From Acidimicrobiales bacterium (lineage in GTDB: Bacteria; Actinomycetota; Acidimicrobiia; Acidimicrobiales; SZUA-35), in NCBI GenBank assembly GCA_020630195.1, contig JAHDBV010000049.1:1-34635 (forward strand): DNA of 34,635 nt, read 5' to 3'. Below, in pieces: positions 23,564 to 30,950 of this stretch. Both the position numbers and the translations under genes were made by a program. The notes below the pieces were generated by a model. The model did no database searches and was not told the DNA's origin. It worked only from the letters and a program-made list of their open reading frames with translations. How positions within the stretch are numbered: the stretch's first letter is position 1; each line of letters opens with the position of its first letter.

Positions 23564-23844
23564 GATGGCGCCGCAAGCAAGTAGATCTGGCTGAGCGGCT
23601 CCGGCCGTACGCCAACCCAGGCCCCCTGCCGGAGCCAATGGTCGATGCCGACCCGATCCGCATGTTCCTGTTCCGCTGGATGATCGAGACCGGCGACCCG
23701 ATCGAGGTCGTCGCCCGAGGCTTCGACGTAGAACCCGAGCTTCTTCGGGACATCGTGGATCGGCGGGTGACGGCAATGCCGGCACATCTCGCTATGGAGT
23801 TGAGCGAGCGGCTCGGGCTCGCACTCGAGGATGCGGGAACCTAG
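23560..23844 (+). CDS. Small basic protein with a possible helix-turn-helix
   Basis: This 94-residue protein starts MRWRRKQVDLAERLRPYA. Its C-terminal half (about 46-90) reads GDPIEVVARGFDVEPELLRDIV followed by MPAHLAMELSERLGL, a spacing like a lambda-repressor or MerR-type helix-turn-helix. It is coupled to the VirB4 gene by ATGA and is last in the operon. It is a candidate regulator of the 41-bp element, but no direct evidence links them. Its stop overlaps the convergent Res gene by four bases. Confidence 0.55.
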   Translation: MRWRRKQVDLAERLRPYANPGPLPEPMVDADPIRMFLFRWMIETGDPIEVVARGFDVEPELLRDIVDRRVTAMPAHLAMELSERLGLALEDAGT

Positions 23845-26375
23845 CTCAGCGCCTTGTACAGGGCAGAGAGCGCCGAGTCGTAGAGGGATGCGATCTCTGC
23901 TCCCTCGAAGGCCCGGACGAGTTCACGAACGGCGGGGTCCTTGAGATCGAGGGATCGGAGCCCGCTGGCTGTCTTCGAGATCGACTCGATGCGGACGAAC
24001 CGGTCGCCATGGGTCTCGGCGTAGTGGGCGAGGGCGGTGAGCTTGTTTCGTGCGTCTGCGAAGTAGTCCCCGTGCGGATCGACGATAGAGGCGCCCAGGC
24101 TCCCGTCGTCGCGACGCGAGACGACGATGAAATCGGGCTGCACTGACGTCCAGGCCTCGGCGTCGGTCTGATACGCGATTCGTAGGGCTGCTGGCGTCGC
24201 CCGTGAGGGGTTGCGGTACCAAGCGACGAAGCTCGGGCGTTCGATCTCGGTGGCGATGACCTCGGTTTCCCAAGAGGAAGCCGAGCTGACGGGAAAGTTG
24301 CCGTCCTCGTCGGCGTAGATGTGGCCGCCGAAGAGGGGTAGCGGATTGCCGTCTGCGTCAACAGTGGCAACTGACAGGTTGTCCCGGAGATCGACGGTCA
24401 CGGCTTCGGGGGTGAGCGCTTGTTCTTGGACTCGCCGGAATCCATCTCGACGGGCACCGGTGGTGTTGGCGATCTCGACCTTGAACTGGTCGAGTTGGTC
24501 TCGTACCCACTCGGTGGCCTTGGCATCGAGTGACGCGACGACCGCCGGGATCCGTAGGAGCGCGGCGATCTCGACTCGCAGCTCGAGCCGGTCCGCGCCG
24601 GTGCCGGCCTTGGTGGCCCGGTGCTTGTAGTAGTCCTTCCCTGCGCCCTCCTTGATCGAATTGATGACCCGCCGGGTGTCGCGATCGAGGTCGGCCATGT
24701 GGGTGGCGATCTGGCGAGTCGTTGCGGGGAGTTCCTTCCCGTCTGCCCCGAGTCGCGAGCGGTGGATGTCGGTGGTCTTCAGGTCGGCGACGTTGGCTGC
24801 GACTTCGTCGGCGTGTTCGGCGGCCAGTCCATCGAGCCGAGCGTTGAGCAGCTTCGTGAGTTGTGCGCCTGCGCCTGGGAGGAGAGCTGAACCGGGGGCA
24901 GAGTCGGTCAGCAGCTTCGCCAGGGTGCGGGCTCGCCGGAGCGGGCTGACCAGGGTGTCGGGTGCTGGGATGCTCGGCAACGTGCCGATCAGCTCGAACG
25001 CCTCTTCGGGCACCGAGGAGGACCGTCCGAAGACCTTGGGCCTTCGGACAACATCGGCGCCGGTCGTGGCATCGGCGGTACCCGACCGTCCCTCGAGCTC
25101 AGCCTTGATGACGCCGAGAGCGGTGCGGTTGAAGTTCGGCAGGAAGCAGGTGACCGTGTTCAGGGCGTCGTCGGTTGCGATTCGGTGGGCGAGGGGTTGG
25201 CGCACCATGCGCCCGACGACCTGCGCGATGTGGGTGGCGTCGTTGGCAGGGCGTTCGGAGTACAGGACCTCGGCTCGGGGGCAGTCCCAGCCCGTGGAGA
25301 TCGCTTCCTTCGCGAACACGATTCGGATGTCGGTGTCCGCCTGGATCGACTCGGGCGGAACCCAGCGCAACGTTCGTCCTGGAAGGTCGATCGCTTCGTG
25401 TTCGCCGAAGACGTGGACGACCGCCTCTGCGGGGAGGCTGCCCCACTCCGACTCGATCACGGTCAGCAGCTCAGCGAGCTTGTCCGGCGTGGACTTGTCG
25501 GCGACCTGGACCACCATGATCGGGAGGACTTCGGGCTCGTTCTCCGCGGTGGAATAGGCCGACCAGCGCTGCTCGAAGTCTCGCAGCGATGTCACGGCCT
25601 CCCGGAGCAGCGTCGTGCCGAAGGTTCCTGATTCGTCGGGCTCGTCGAGGCCGATCTCGTCCTTGACGAGACCAGAGGCCCGGACCTTGTCGATGTCGAC
25701 CTGGACGTAGGGGTACTCGGTGCGGCCCGAGATGTCCTTCATCGCTGAGGTGAAGCGCTCGATGGTCGCCGAGATGCCCCACACGACAGGAACTGGAGGA
25801 TTTGAGCCGGGTTCGCCGCTGATGATCCGCTGGACGATCGACTTCCGATCCCGGGCGGGTTTCATGCCGCGGTGTGCCTCGTCCAGAACGAGGTAGAGGT
25901 CGGCTCGGTCGCCGTTGATCGTGTTCGTGAGCACGTCCCACATCGAGTGCTGTCGAAGGTTGCGGCCACCCTGGGCGAGACCGGCATTCTTCGAGAGCTT
26001 CTGGATGTTGAGGAAGTAGACCCGGCCCGGCGCCAGCTCCGCGTCGAGGAAGTCGTTGTCGAGGACTCGAAGGCGCGCGTTCTGGAGGAGGTCAGATGCC
26101 TGCAGCATCTTGTTGCGCGTCTGGTTGTTCAACGCCGGGTCGTCGGTGACCCAGAGGAAGGTCGCTCTGGGGTCAGCTTCGACCTCGAGGTCGGCCGAGC
26201 CGTGGAGCATTGCCTCGATGACGGCGGTGGCGATGACGGTCTTGCCCGATCCGGTGATGGCGGAGAGAGCAAACGATGTGAGCTGGCCGCGATCGGTGTC
26301 GGCCCGGCCCCAGTCCAGGCGCTGGAGGCAATCCATCGCCGCCGCACGTTGGTAGTCGAACAGCTCGTACTTCAC
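23841..26375 (-). CDS. res: Type III restriction enzyme Res subunit
   Basis: This 844-residue superfamily 2 helicase-nuclease starts at GTG 26375. Motifs: FDYQ Q-motif at the N-terminus, Walker A TGSGKT (41-46), LDEAH (164-168), GISAT (200-204), motif V FAKEAISTGWDCPRAEVL (354-371), motif VI QVVGRMVRQP (385-394). The C-terminal nuclease region shows PDFIVV (747-752) and SIVDPHGDY near 765, followed by a KL-containing helix. The usual Glu-x-Lys of PD-(D/E)xK is not obvious, so the active site may be a variant. With Mod it would translocate on DNA and cut between opposed unmethylated sites. It overlaps mod by GTGA and is convergent with the secretion operon. Confidence 0.82.
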   Translation of the reverse strand: MKYELFDYQRAAAMDCLQRLDWGRADTDRGQLTSFALSAITGSGKTVIATAVIEAMLHGSADLEVEADPRATFLWVTDDPALNNQTRNKMLQASDLLQNARLRVLDNDFLDAELAPGRVYFLNIQKLSKNAGLAQGGRNLRQHSMWDVLTNTINGDRADLYLVLDEAHRGMKPARDRKSIVQRIISGEPGSNPPVPVVWGISATIERFTSAMKDISGRTEYPYVQVDIDKVRASGLVKDEIGLDEPDESGTFGTTLLREAVTSLRDFEQRWSAYSTAENEPEVLPIMVVQVADKSTPDKLAELLTVIESEWGSLPAEAVVHVFGEHEAIDLPGRTLRWVPPESIQADTDIRIVFAKEAISTGWDCPRAEVLYSERPANDATHIAQVVGRMVRQPLAHRIATDDALNTVTCFLPNFNRTALGVIKAELEGRSGTADATTGADVVRRPKVFGRSSSVPEEAFELIGTLPSIPAPDTLVSPLRRARTLAKLLTDSAPGSALLPGAGAQLTKLLNARLDGLAAEHADEVAANVADLKTTDIHRSRLGADGKELPATTRQIATHMADLDRDTRRVINSIKEGAGKDYYKHRATKAGTGADRLELRVEIAALLRIPAVVASLDAKATEWVRDQLDQFKVEIANTTGARRDGFRRVQEQALTPEAVTVDLRDNLSVATVDADGNPLPLFGGHIYADEDGNFPVSSASSWETEVIATEIERPSFVAWYRNPSRATPAALRIAYQTDAEAWTSVQPDFIVVSRRDDGSLGASIVDPHGDYFADARNKLTALAHYAETHGDRFVRIESISKTASGLRSLDLKDPAVRELVRAFEGAEIASLYDSALSALYKALS

Positions 26376-28474
26376 CGGCGCCCGCCTTGGTTGATAGCGA
26401 ACGTGGAGAGGTAGTTCTCGTAGAGCCGCACAACATCAAGGCCATCAGGCAGCTCGCTGGCGACTCCGGCGAACACCGATGCTGAGTCAGTCACGACAAA
26501 GACGGTGCCCACGGTCTCGGGTAACTCCTGGACAAACGAGCGCCACTCGTCTGTGTCGAAGAGGACGGCGTAGACGCCAGTCAGGGCGTAGGGCAGGGGG
26601 TCGCCCGCTGGATCGGTCCGCTCCTCGATCACCGGGCCACGGCTCCCGGCCCGCATCCACAGCAGTGGAGCGATGCTGGTGAACGCCATGTCGAGTTCGA
26701 TCTCTTCAGCATCGAGATAGGTCAGCTCGACGAACTCGACGTTCTCCTCGAAGCCCTCCGCCATCGGGAACTCGTCTATGAACTTGTAGTCCCCTCTGAC
26801 CGGATCGCCTTCGGGAGTTACGCCGCGGACAGCTGCTTCAACGCGTGGTCGGGTGACATGCTCGAAGATGCCTTGCGCCTCCCACTCGGCGTCGCCGGGA
26901 CGAAAGCCGCGGTCGGCCAGGGCTCGTGCATCGCGCGCCGAGACCTCGTTGTTCGTCACCGCGATCGCTCTCCGATTCCCTCCGTACTGTCTGTTGAGCC
27001 GCATCAATGCGTGGACGGTGGTGCCGGAGCCGACAAAGAAGTCGACCAACACTCCTTCAGGTTTGTCGGCCATGAAGAACCTGACGGCATCCTCGACGGC
27101 ATAAAGGGACTTAGGGAACGGGAACTCTCGCCCGGGCAGGAATTGGTTGAGAAGCCGAGTTCCGTACTGGGTGGAGTCGTGTCCAGTGATGCGCCACTGC
27201 GTCGACGGAACCGTGAAAACCTGATCTGTGTCGATGTCGTCAACGAGGATGGATCCGTCACGACGGTGACCTTTGACCTCAAACTCGCCGCGCAGGATCT
27301 TCTTGTACTCTCCGTCCTTCAAAACCGAGATGGTGTAGCCTTTCTCGGCTGAACCGGTGACACGAACACGCCCTTGATCGATCCTCTTTCGCAAGGTCGC
27401 TGGCGAGGCTTGCCAGTTGCCCTCTGAGCCATCCTGCCGAATAGGGAGGAGCGCGACGAGCCCGGCTCGGCTTGGTGCTGAGTGCTCCCCCTCGGCCAAC
27501 GGTTCGCCTACCTCGGCGATGCTTGGAACCGCCGGGTCGATGTAGATCGGATAGAACAGCGCTGGTCGATCAGCACGCGAGGAATTGGTGCGGCCTGATC
27601 GCCTCAGAAGGTCCCACCGGATGTTGCCAGTGTGTGTTCTGCCGCGAGCGGATGCCCACTCTCGCGGGAGCTTCAGTCGCTGCGGAGCAGCCTCGCCCAG
27701 CATGACGAAGAACAGATACTCATCGTTGCGACCGAAGGCTCCTGACCGCTGAGCACTAGCAGGGTTGATCAGCGTGCTGCACATCTGGAGGCGTGCCTCA
27801 GGGAAGAGCTGCTCAAGCAATAGCCCTAGCCTCAAGTATTCCTTTTCGTCGATCGTAACGATGAGGACCGAGTCCGCCGGGTTGAGAAGTTCCCTCGCTA
27901 GCAGCAGTCGTCGCTGCATCATGGCAAGCCACTTCGAGTGTCGGTACGCGTCGTCACCGTCTACGTAGTCGTTGTTGTACTTCCAGTCTCTCGCGCCGGT
28001 GTTATACGGCGGATCGATGTAGATGCAGTCGACCTTGCCGGCGTGGGTGAACTGGAGTGCTTCGAGTGCGTGGTGGTTCTCGCCCTTCACCACGACATGA
28101 GCCGGCTTGTCGCCGCCCCGCTCGATCGAGCCCAGGCGCTCGAGTCCGGGAAACACTGGCTCTCCGAACTCGGCAACTGCTATCAGGTCGCTGGTCTTGA
28201 CCTCTCGAAGCTCGCCGTCTGCACCGTGGACGGTAGCGATGCCGCCCTCTACGGCTGCGACAAAGCACGGCTCGTCTCCCTGCGCTGACCGGCGGACCGC
28301 CTTCGTTCCTCGCCGGATCTGGTGCTGGTGGAGGAGAACGCGCTCGGGTAGGTGCTCCTCGAAGACGAGTCCGAACTGGCGCTTCTGTCGCAATCGATCG
28401 AATTGCGTCTTCAGGTCCTGGCGCAGTGCGGGATCATCGACCCGGGCAAGTAGCGCCTCGATCTCACTCGCCAC
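26372..28474 (-). CDS. mod: Type III DNA methyltransferase Mod subunit
   Basis: This 700-residue beta-class amino-methyltransferase starts at GTG 28474. The N-terminal KRQFGLVFEEHLPERVLL is typical of Mod proteins. Motif IV DPPYNTG is at 154-160 and motif I FVGSGTT at 480-486. The order (catalytic motif before the AdoMet motif) defines the beta class. The segment between them, about 230-440, should hold the target recognition domain. Parts of that region look less GC-rich than the flanking genes, suggesting separate exchange. Mod sets sequence specificity and protects host DNA, probably by adenine N6 methylation. The recognition site cannot be read from sequence. Confidence 0.86.
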   Translation of the reverse strand: MASEIEALLARVDDPALRQDLKTQFDRLRQKRQFGLVFEEHLPERVLLHQHQIRRGTKAVRRSAQGDEPCFVAAVEGGIATVHGADGELREVKTSDLIAVAEFGEPVFPGLERLGSIERGGDKPAHVVVKGENHHALEALQFTHAGKVDCIYIDPPYNTGARDWKYNNDYVDGDDAYRHSKWLAMMQRRLLLARELLNPADSVLIVTIDEKEYLRLGLLLEQLFPEARLQMCSTLINPASAQRSGAFGRNDEYLFFVMLGEAAPQRLKLPREWASARGRTHTGNIRWDLLRRSGRTNSSRADRPALFYPIYIDPAVPSIAEVGEPLAEGEHSAPSRAGLVALLPIRQDGSEGNWQASPATLRKRIDQGRVRVTGSAEKGYTISVLKDGEYKKILRGEFEVKGHRRDGSILVDDIDTDQVFTVPSTQWRITGHDSTQYGTRLLNQFLPGREFPFPKSLYAVEDAVRFFMADKPEGVLVDFFVGSGTTVHALMRLNRQYGGNRRAIAVTNNEVSARDARALADRGFRPGDAEWEAQGIFEHVTRPRVEAAVRGVTPEGDPVRGDYKFIDEFPMAEGFEENVEFVELTYLDAEEIELDMAFTSIAPLLWMRAGSRGPVIEERTDPAGDPLPYALTGVYAVLFDTDEWRSFVQELPETVGTVFVVTDSASVFAGVASELPDGLDVVRLYENYLSTFAINQGGRR

Positions 28475-28570
28475 CCCTCACCCGTCCCCTCGCTGGCTCA
28501 GATGGGGCCGGCAACGCACTGATCGCATCGCACCATCATCGCACCCGATCGCTGAGCTGCCACCGATCCT

Positions 28571-28586
28571 CTCGGACGACTCCGAG
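28571..28586. terminator. Short stem-loop downstream of the DUF2510 gene
   Basis: CTCGGA and TCCGAG pair around CGAC, 45 bases past the DUF2510 stop in the minus direction. There is no T-run. It could attenuate read-through into mod or be chance. Confidence 0.2.
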
Positions 28587-28630
28587 GAGGTCGGCTTGGC
28601 CGTGCCCGGAGGGGTCGACCCGGTTGGCTT

Positions 28631-29044
28631 CTAGGCGACCTGCTGCGTCCAGCGAGCACCGTTCCAGTAGCGTCGCTGGTGGACGCCCGTTGGGTCTGCT
28701 GCCCAGCCAGGAGTCAACGATCGGGCACGCCACAAATGCATGGTCCTTGGCCGAGCGACGCCAAGGACCTGGTTGGGGTCGAAGCCCGCCCGTTCGAGCT
28801 GGCCTTGGTAGATCCTGACCAGCTTCCGGGCGGTTCGGCGCCGTCGCGGCCCCCAGTGTCTGCACGCTGCGAGGTGATGGCCGAGGTCGACGTGCTCGCG
28901 TGCGAAGCCGTGGCCATCGCGGCGGAAGGCCCCGTCACAAGCCGACGCCAGGTACTGGATCGCATCACGGACGCTGGCATTGGCCGGGTGTCGTCGGTGG
29001 AGCAGCACTCGATCTCCTCGCGCGTGAAAGTAGAGAGCGTCCAC
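28631..29044 (-). CDS. Small DUF2510-domain protein between mrr and mod
   Basis: From GTG 29044 the protein has 137 residues. The C-terminus DPTGVHQRRYWNGARWTQQV is a DUF2510 signature, a short WW-like module common in actinobacterial membrane or binding proteins. No membrane helix is visible. Upstream, DGHGFAREHVDLGHHLAACR and ARKLVRIYQGQLERAG resemble a short repeat-like segment seen near helicases and nucleases. That likeness is weak. The frame stays open to 29185, overlapping mrr, so the start is uncertain. It lies between a restriction enzyme and a methyltransferase on the same strand and may be an accessory to one of them. Confidence 0.5.
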   Translation of the reverse strand: MDALYFHARGDRVLLHRRHPANASVRDAIQYLASACDGAFRRDGHGFAREHVDLGHHLAACRHWGPRRRRTARKLVRIYQGQLERAGFDPNQVLGVARPRTMHLWRARSLTPGWAADPTGVHQRRYWNGARWTQQVA

Positions 29045-29093
29045 CAGGGGTGTGACACGAACCTGCTCTGGCAGAGGGGCGCAGGGCGTCGGG

Positions 29094-30026
29094 CTACTTG
29101 AACGGTGCGAAGAAGGCGTCGTCGACGACTGTGATCTGTCGGATGCCGAGGCGATGCTCCTGGAGGAGCTCGATGAGACGTTCACCGTCGATCAGGTCGA
29201 TCGGCTTGTAGCCAGGTGAGGTGGCCTGCTCCTCGGCTTGCTGGGTGAAGACGCTCGTCGTCATGAAGATGCCGCGATCGAAGGGCCCGAGCGCGCCCTG
29301 GAACTCGCGAATCTGGCGAGGGACGACCTTGTTGCCGTCTGCGTAGAGCTTGCATTGGACGCCGACGCGGAACGAGACAACGGCGCTCACTCTGAGATGG
29401 CCCTCTACATCGATTCCTCGGTCGCCTGCCTGGCCGACCGTACGGAGCTGCACCAGCCCGAGCTGCGTCAGGAGCCTCTTGCAGAGGTTCTCAAATCCCG
29501 CAGGGCTGAGCCCTTGCAGAGTCGTGCGAAGTGCACTGGTGAGGGCGAGTTCCTCAGACTCCTCCTCGTTGAGAGCTTCGACCTCGGGCTCTTCGGCGGG
29601 GTCGTCGTCCTCTGGTTCGGGCTCGTTCTGGCCCCACTCGTCTTTCTTGTCCCGGCGTACCTTCTTGAACAGCTCGTGGGCTGCCGCGTGGTCCTGGGCC
29701 TCGAGATCGAGGTTCCAGCCGGCTGGTGTCAGGTTCCATGCGCCTCGTGTGGAGCCGTCGAGTAGGCCTGCCCACACGAGGTAGTTCCGCGCCCAGTGAA
29801 CCTGGTTGTCGACGCGGAGTGATCCGCTCTTGGTTCGTTCTGCGCGCTCGTCGTCCCCGATGTCGGCTTTGTCGAGCGCGAGATCGACGACCTCCCGAGG
29901 CTTGGCGGATCCCCCGAGCTCGCGGATGGACGCGAGAACCGGCCAGAAGAAGCGAATGAACTTGGGACCGGCAGCCATGAGACGAGGATCGCACACCTCG
30001 GCGGCACCGGTGCGAACGGTTGACAT
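29094..30026 (-). CDS. Mrr-like restriction endonuclease
   Basis: This protein has 310 residues from ATG 30026. The N-terminal winged-helix Mrr_N-type domain (about 22-105) reads FFWPVLASIRELGGSAKPRE, then NQVHWARNYLVWAGLLDGS. An acidic linker follows (EPEPEDDDPAEEPEVE). The catalytic Mrr domain starts LSPAGFENLCKRLLTQLG, with GDRGIDVEGHL (D206) and VGVQCKLY (QCK 224-226), the PD-(D/E)xK core. It ends FMTTSVFTQQAEEQA and LIDGERLIELL. Mrr enzymes cut modified DNA, so it may attack phage DNA or incompatible methylation. ATG 29978 is an alternative start. TAGCGT lies eight bases before ATG 30026, which would suit a leaderless transcript. Confidence 0.78.
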   Translation of the reverse strand: MSTVRTGAAEVCDPRLMAAGPKFIRFFWPVLASIRELGGSAKPREVVDLALDKADIGDDERAERTKSGSLRVDNQVHWARNYLVWAGLLDGSTRGAWNLTPAGWNLDLEAQDHAAAHELFKKVRRDKKDEWGQNEPEPEDDDPAEEPEVEALNEEESEELALTSALRTTLQGLSPAGFENLCKRLLTQLGLVQLRTVGQAGDRGIDVEGHLRVSAVVSFRVGVQCKLYADGNKVVPRQIREFQGALGPFDRGIFMTTSVFTQQAEEQATSPGYKPIDLIDGERLIELLQEHRLGIRQITVVDDAFFAPFK

Positions 30027-30073
30027 CTTGTCCGACGCTAGTGAGATCTGCTGAAAGTCGCAGGTCAAGGGGC

Positions 30074-30135
30074 GCGGAGAGATGGAGGAGAGATTCTCCT
30101 CTGGAGAATCTCCGGCGGAGAGATGAACGAGAGAT
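30074..30135. repeat. Pair of 21-bp direct repeats flanking a hairpin
   Basis: Two 21-base copies, 30074-30094 and 30115-30135, share GCGGAGAGATG and GAGAGAT, with two mismatches in the three bases between. Between and partly overlapping them lies a perfect hairpin: GAGATTCTCC, loop TCT, GGAGAATCTC (30090-30112). This fills the 153-bp divergent gap between mrr and the coupling-protein operon. It may be an operator array or part of an oriT-like region. Confidence 0.6.
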
Positions 30136-30179
30136 CGGCGGTGAGCTGGCTGTAGAGGTGCGGACCTCACGGTCGGGCC

Positions 30180-30950
30180 ATGAAGCACATGGCCTGCAGA
30201 GAACTCAGTGCCGCCCTCGTCGACGAGTGGCGTCACATCGCCTCCGAGCGCCGGTCGGGGGATCGGCTCGCCGCCTGGTCGACGGCCGAACCCGATCTGA
30301 GGGGCCTCGGTTCGCTCAGCGATGTCGTGGACGTCATCGCGGTGCCGATCGGCATTCCGCGGGAGCGATCGGTGGCCGTGACCCAGGCAGTGATCCGCTT
30401 GGCCGAGGACGACACTCTCGCTCGCCGGCTGCTGCTGCAGGTCATGGCGCCGATCCTCGTGAAAGAGATGTTCCGGACCCTGGCTGTGTTGCGACTGGCC
30501 AAGGTCGAGGTCGACGACACCGAGGTGATCTCGGTCGTGCTCGGATCGGCGACCGACGCCATCGCCTCGGCTGCCGGTTCGACGCTCGAGTGGCCGCTCC
30601 GCAACCTCCACCGCCGGTTGACCAAGCGCCTCGTGCGACGGCGGGAGAAGCTGATCGCTGAGGTGCGGGAGCGCCTGGAGTTCCTGCCGGAGCAGGATTG
30701 CGTGGCCCCCGTGTCGGAGCCGTCATCCGCCGTGCTGCTCGCTCAGACCCTCGAGCTGGCTGTCTCCCGCGGCATCGTCAGCGGCGACGACGCCCATCTG
30801 GTCTGGGCGAGCGCGTTCGACGGCGAGACCAGCTTCACGCTTGCCGCCGGCAACCCGCGAGAGGCCGAGCGCCTACGCAAACGCCGCACTCGGGCTCAGC
30901 AGCGCCTCGCCGCTCGCCGGAGCGAACTCGTCGAGGTGATCGCCGTATGA
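30180..30950 (+). CDS. Unknown helical protein upstream of the coupling protein
   Basis: This 256-residue soluble, helix-rich protein includes RERSVAVTQAVIRLAEDDTLARRLLLQVMAP-type segments in the middle. It ends in a basic tail (ERLRKRRTRAQQRLAARRSE). The segment TLELAVSRGIVSGDDAHLVW with what follows resembles sigma-factor region 4 or a helix-turn-helix. I recognise no family with certainty. It overlaps the coupling-protein gene by ATGA, so a partner role at the DNA-channel interface or as regulator is possible. ATG 30180 lacks a good ribosome binding site. ATG 30189 is equally plausible. Confidence 0.55.
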   Translation: MKHMACRELSAALVDEWRHIASERRSGDRLAAWSTAEPDLRGLGSLSDVVDVIAVPIGIPRERSVAVTQAVIRLAEDDTLARRLLLQVMAPILVKEMFRTLAVLRLAKVEVDDTEVISVVLGSATDAIASAAGSTLEWPLRNLHRRLTKRLVRRREKLIAEVRERLEFLPEQDCVAPVSEPSSAVLLAQTLELAVSRGIVSGDDAHLVWASAFDGETSFTLAAGNPREAERLRKRRTRAQQRLAARRSELVEVIAV

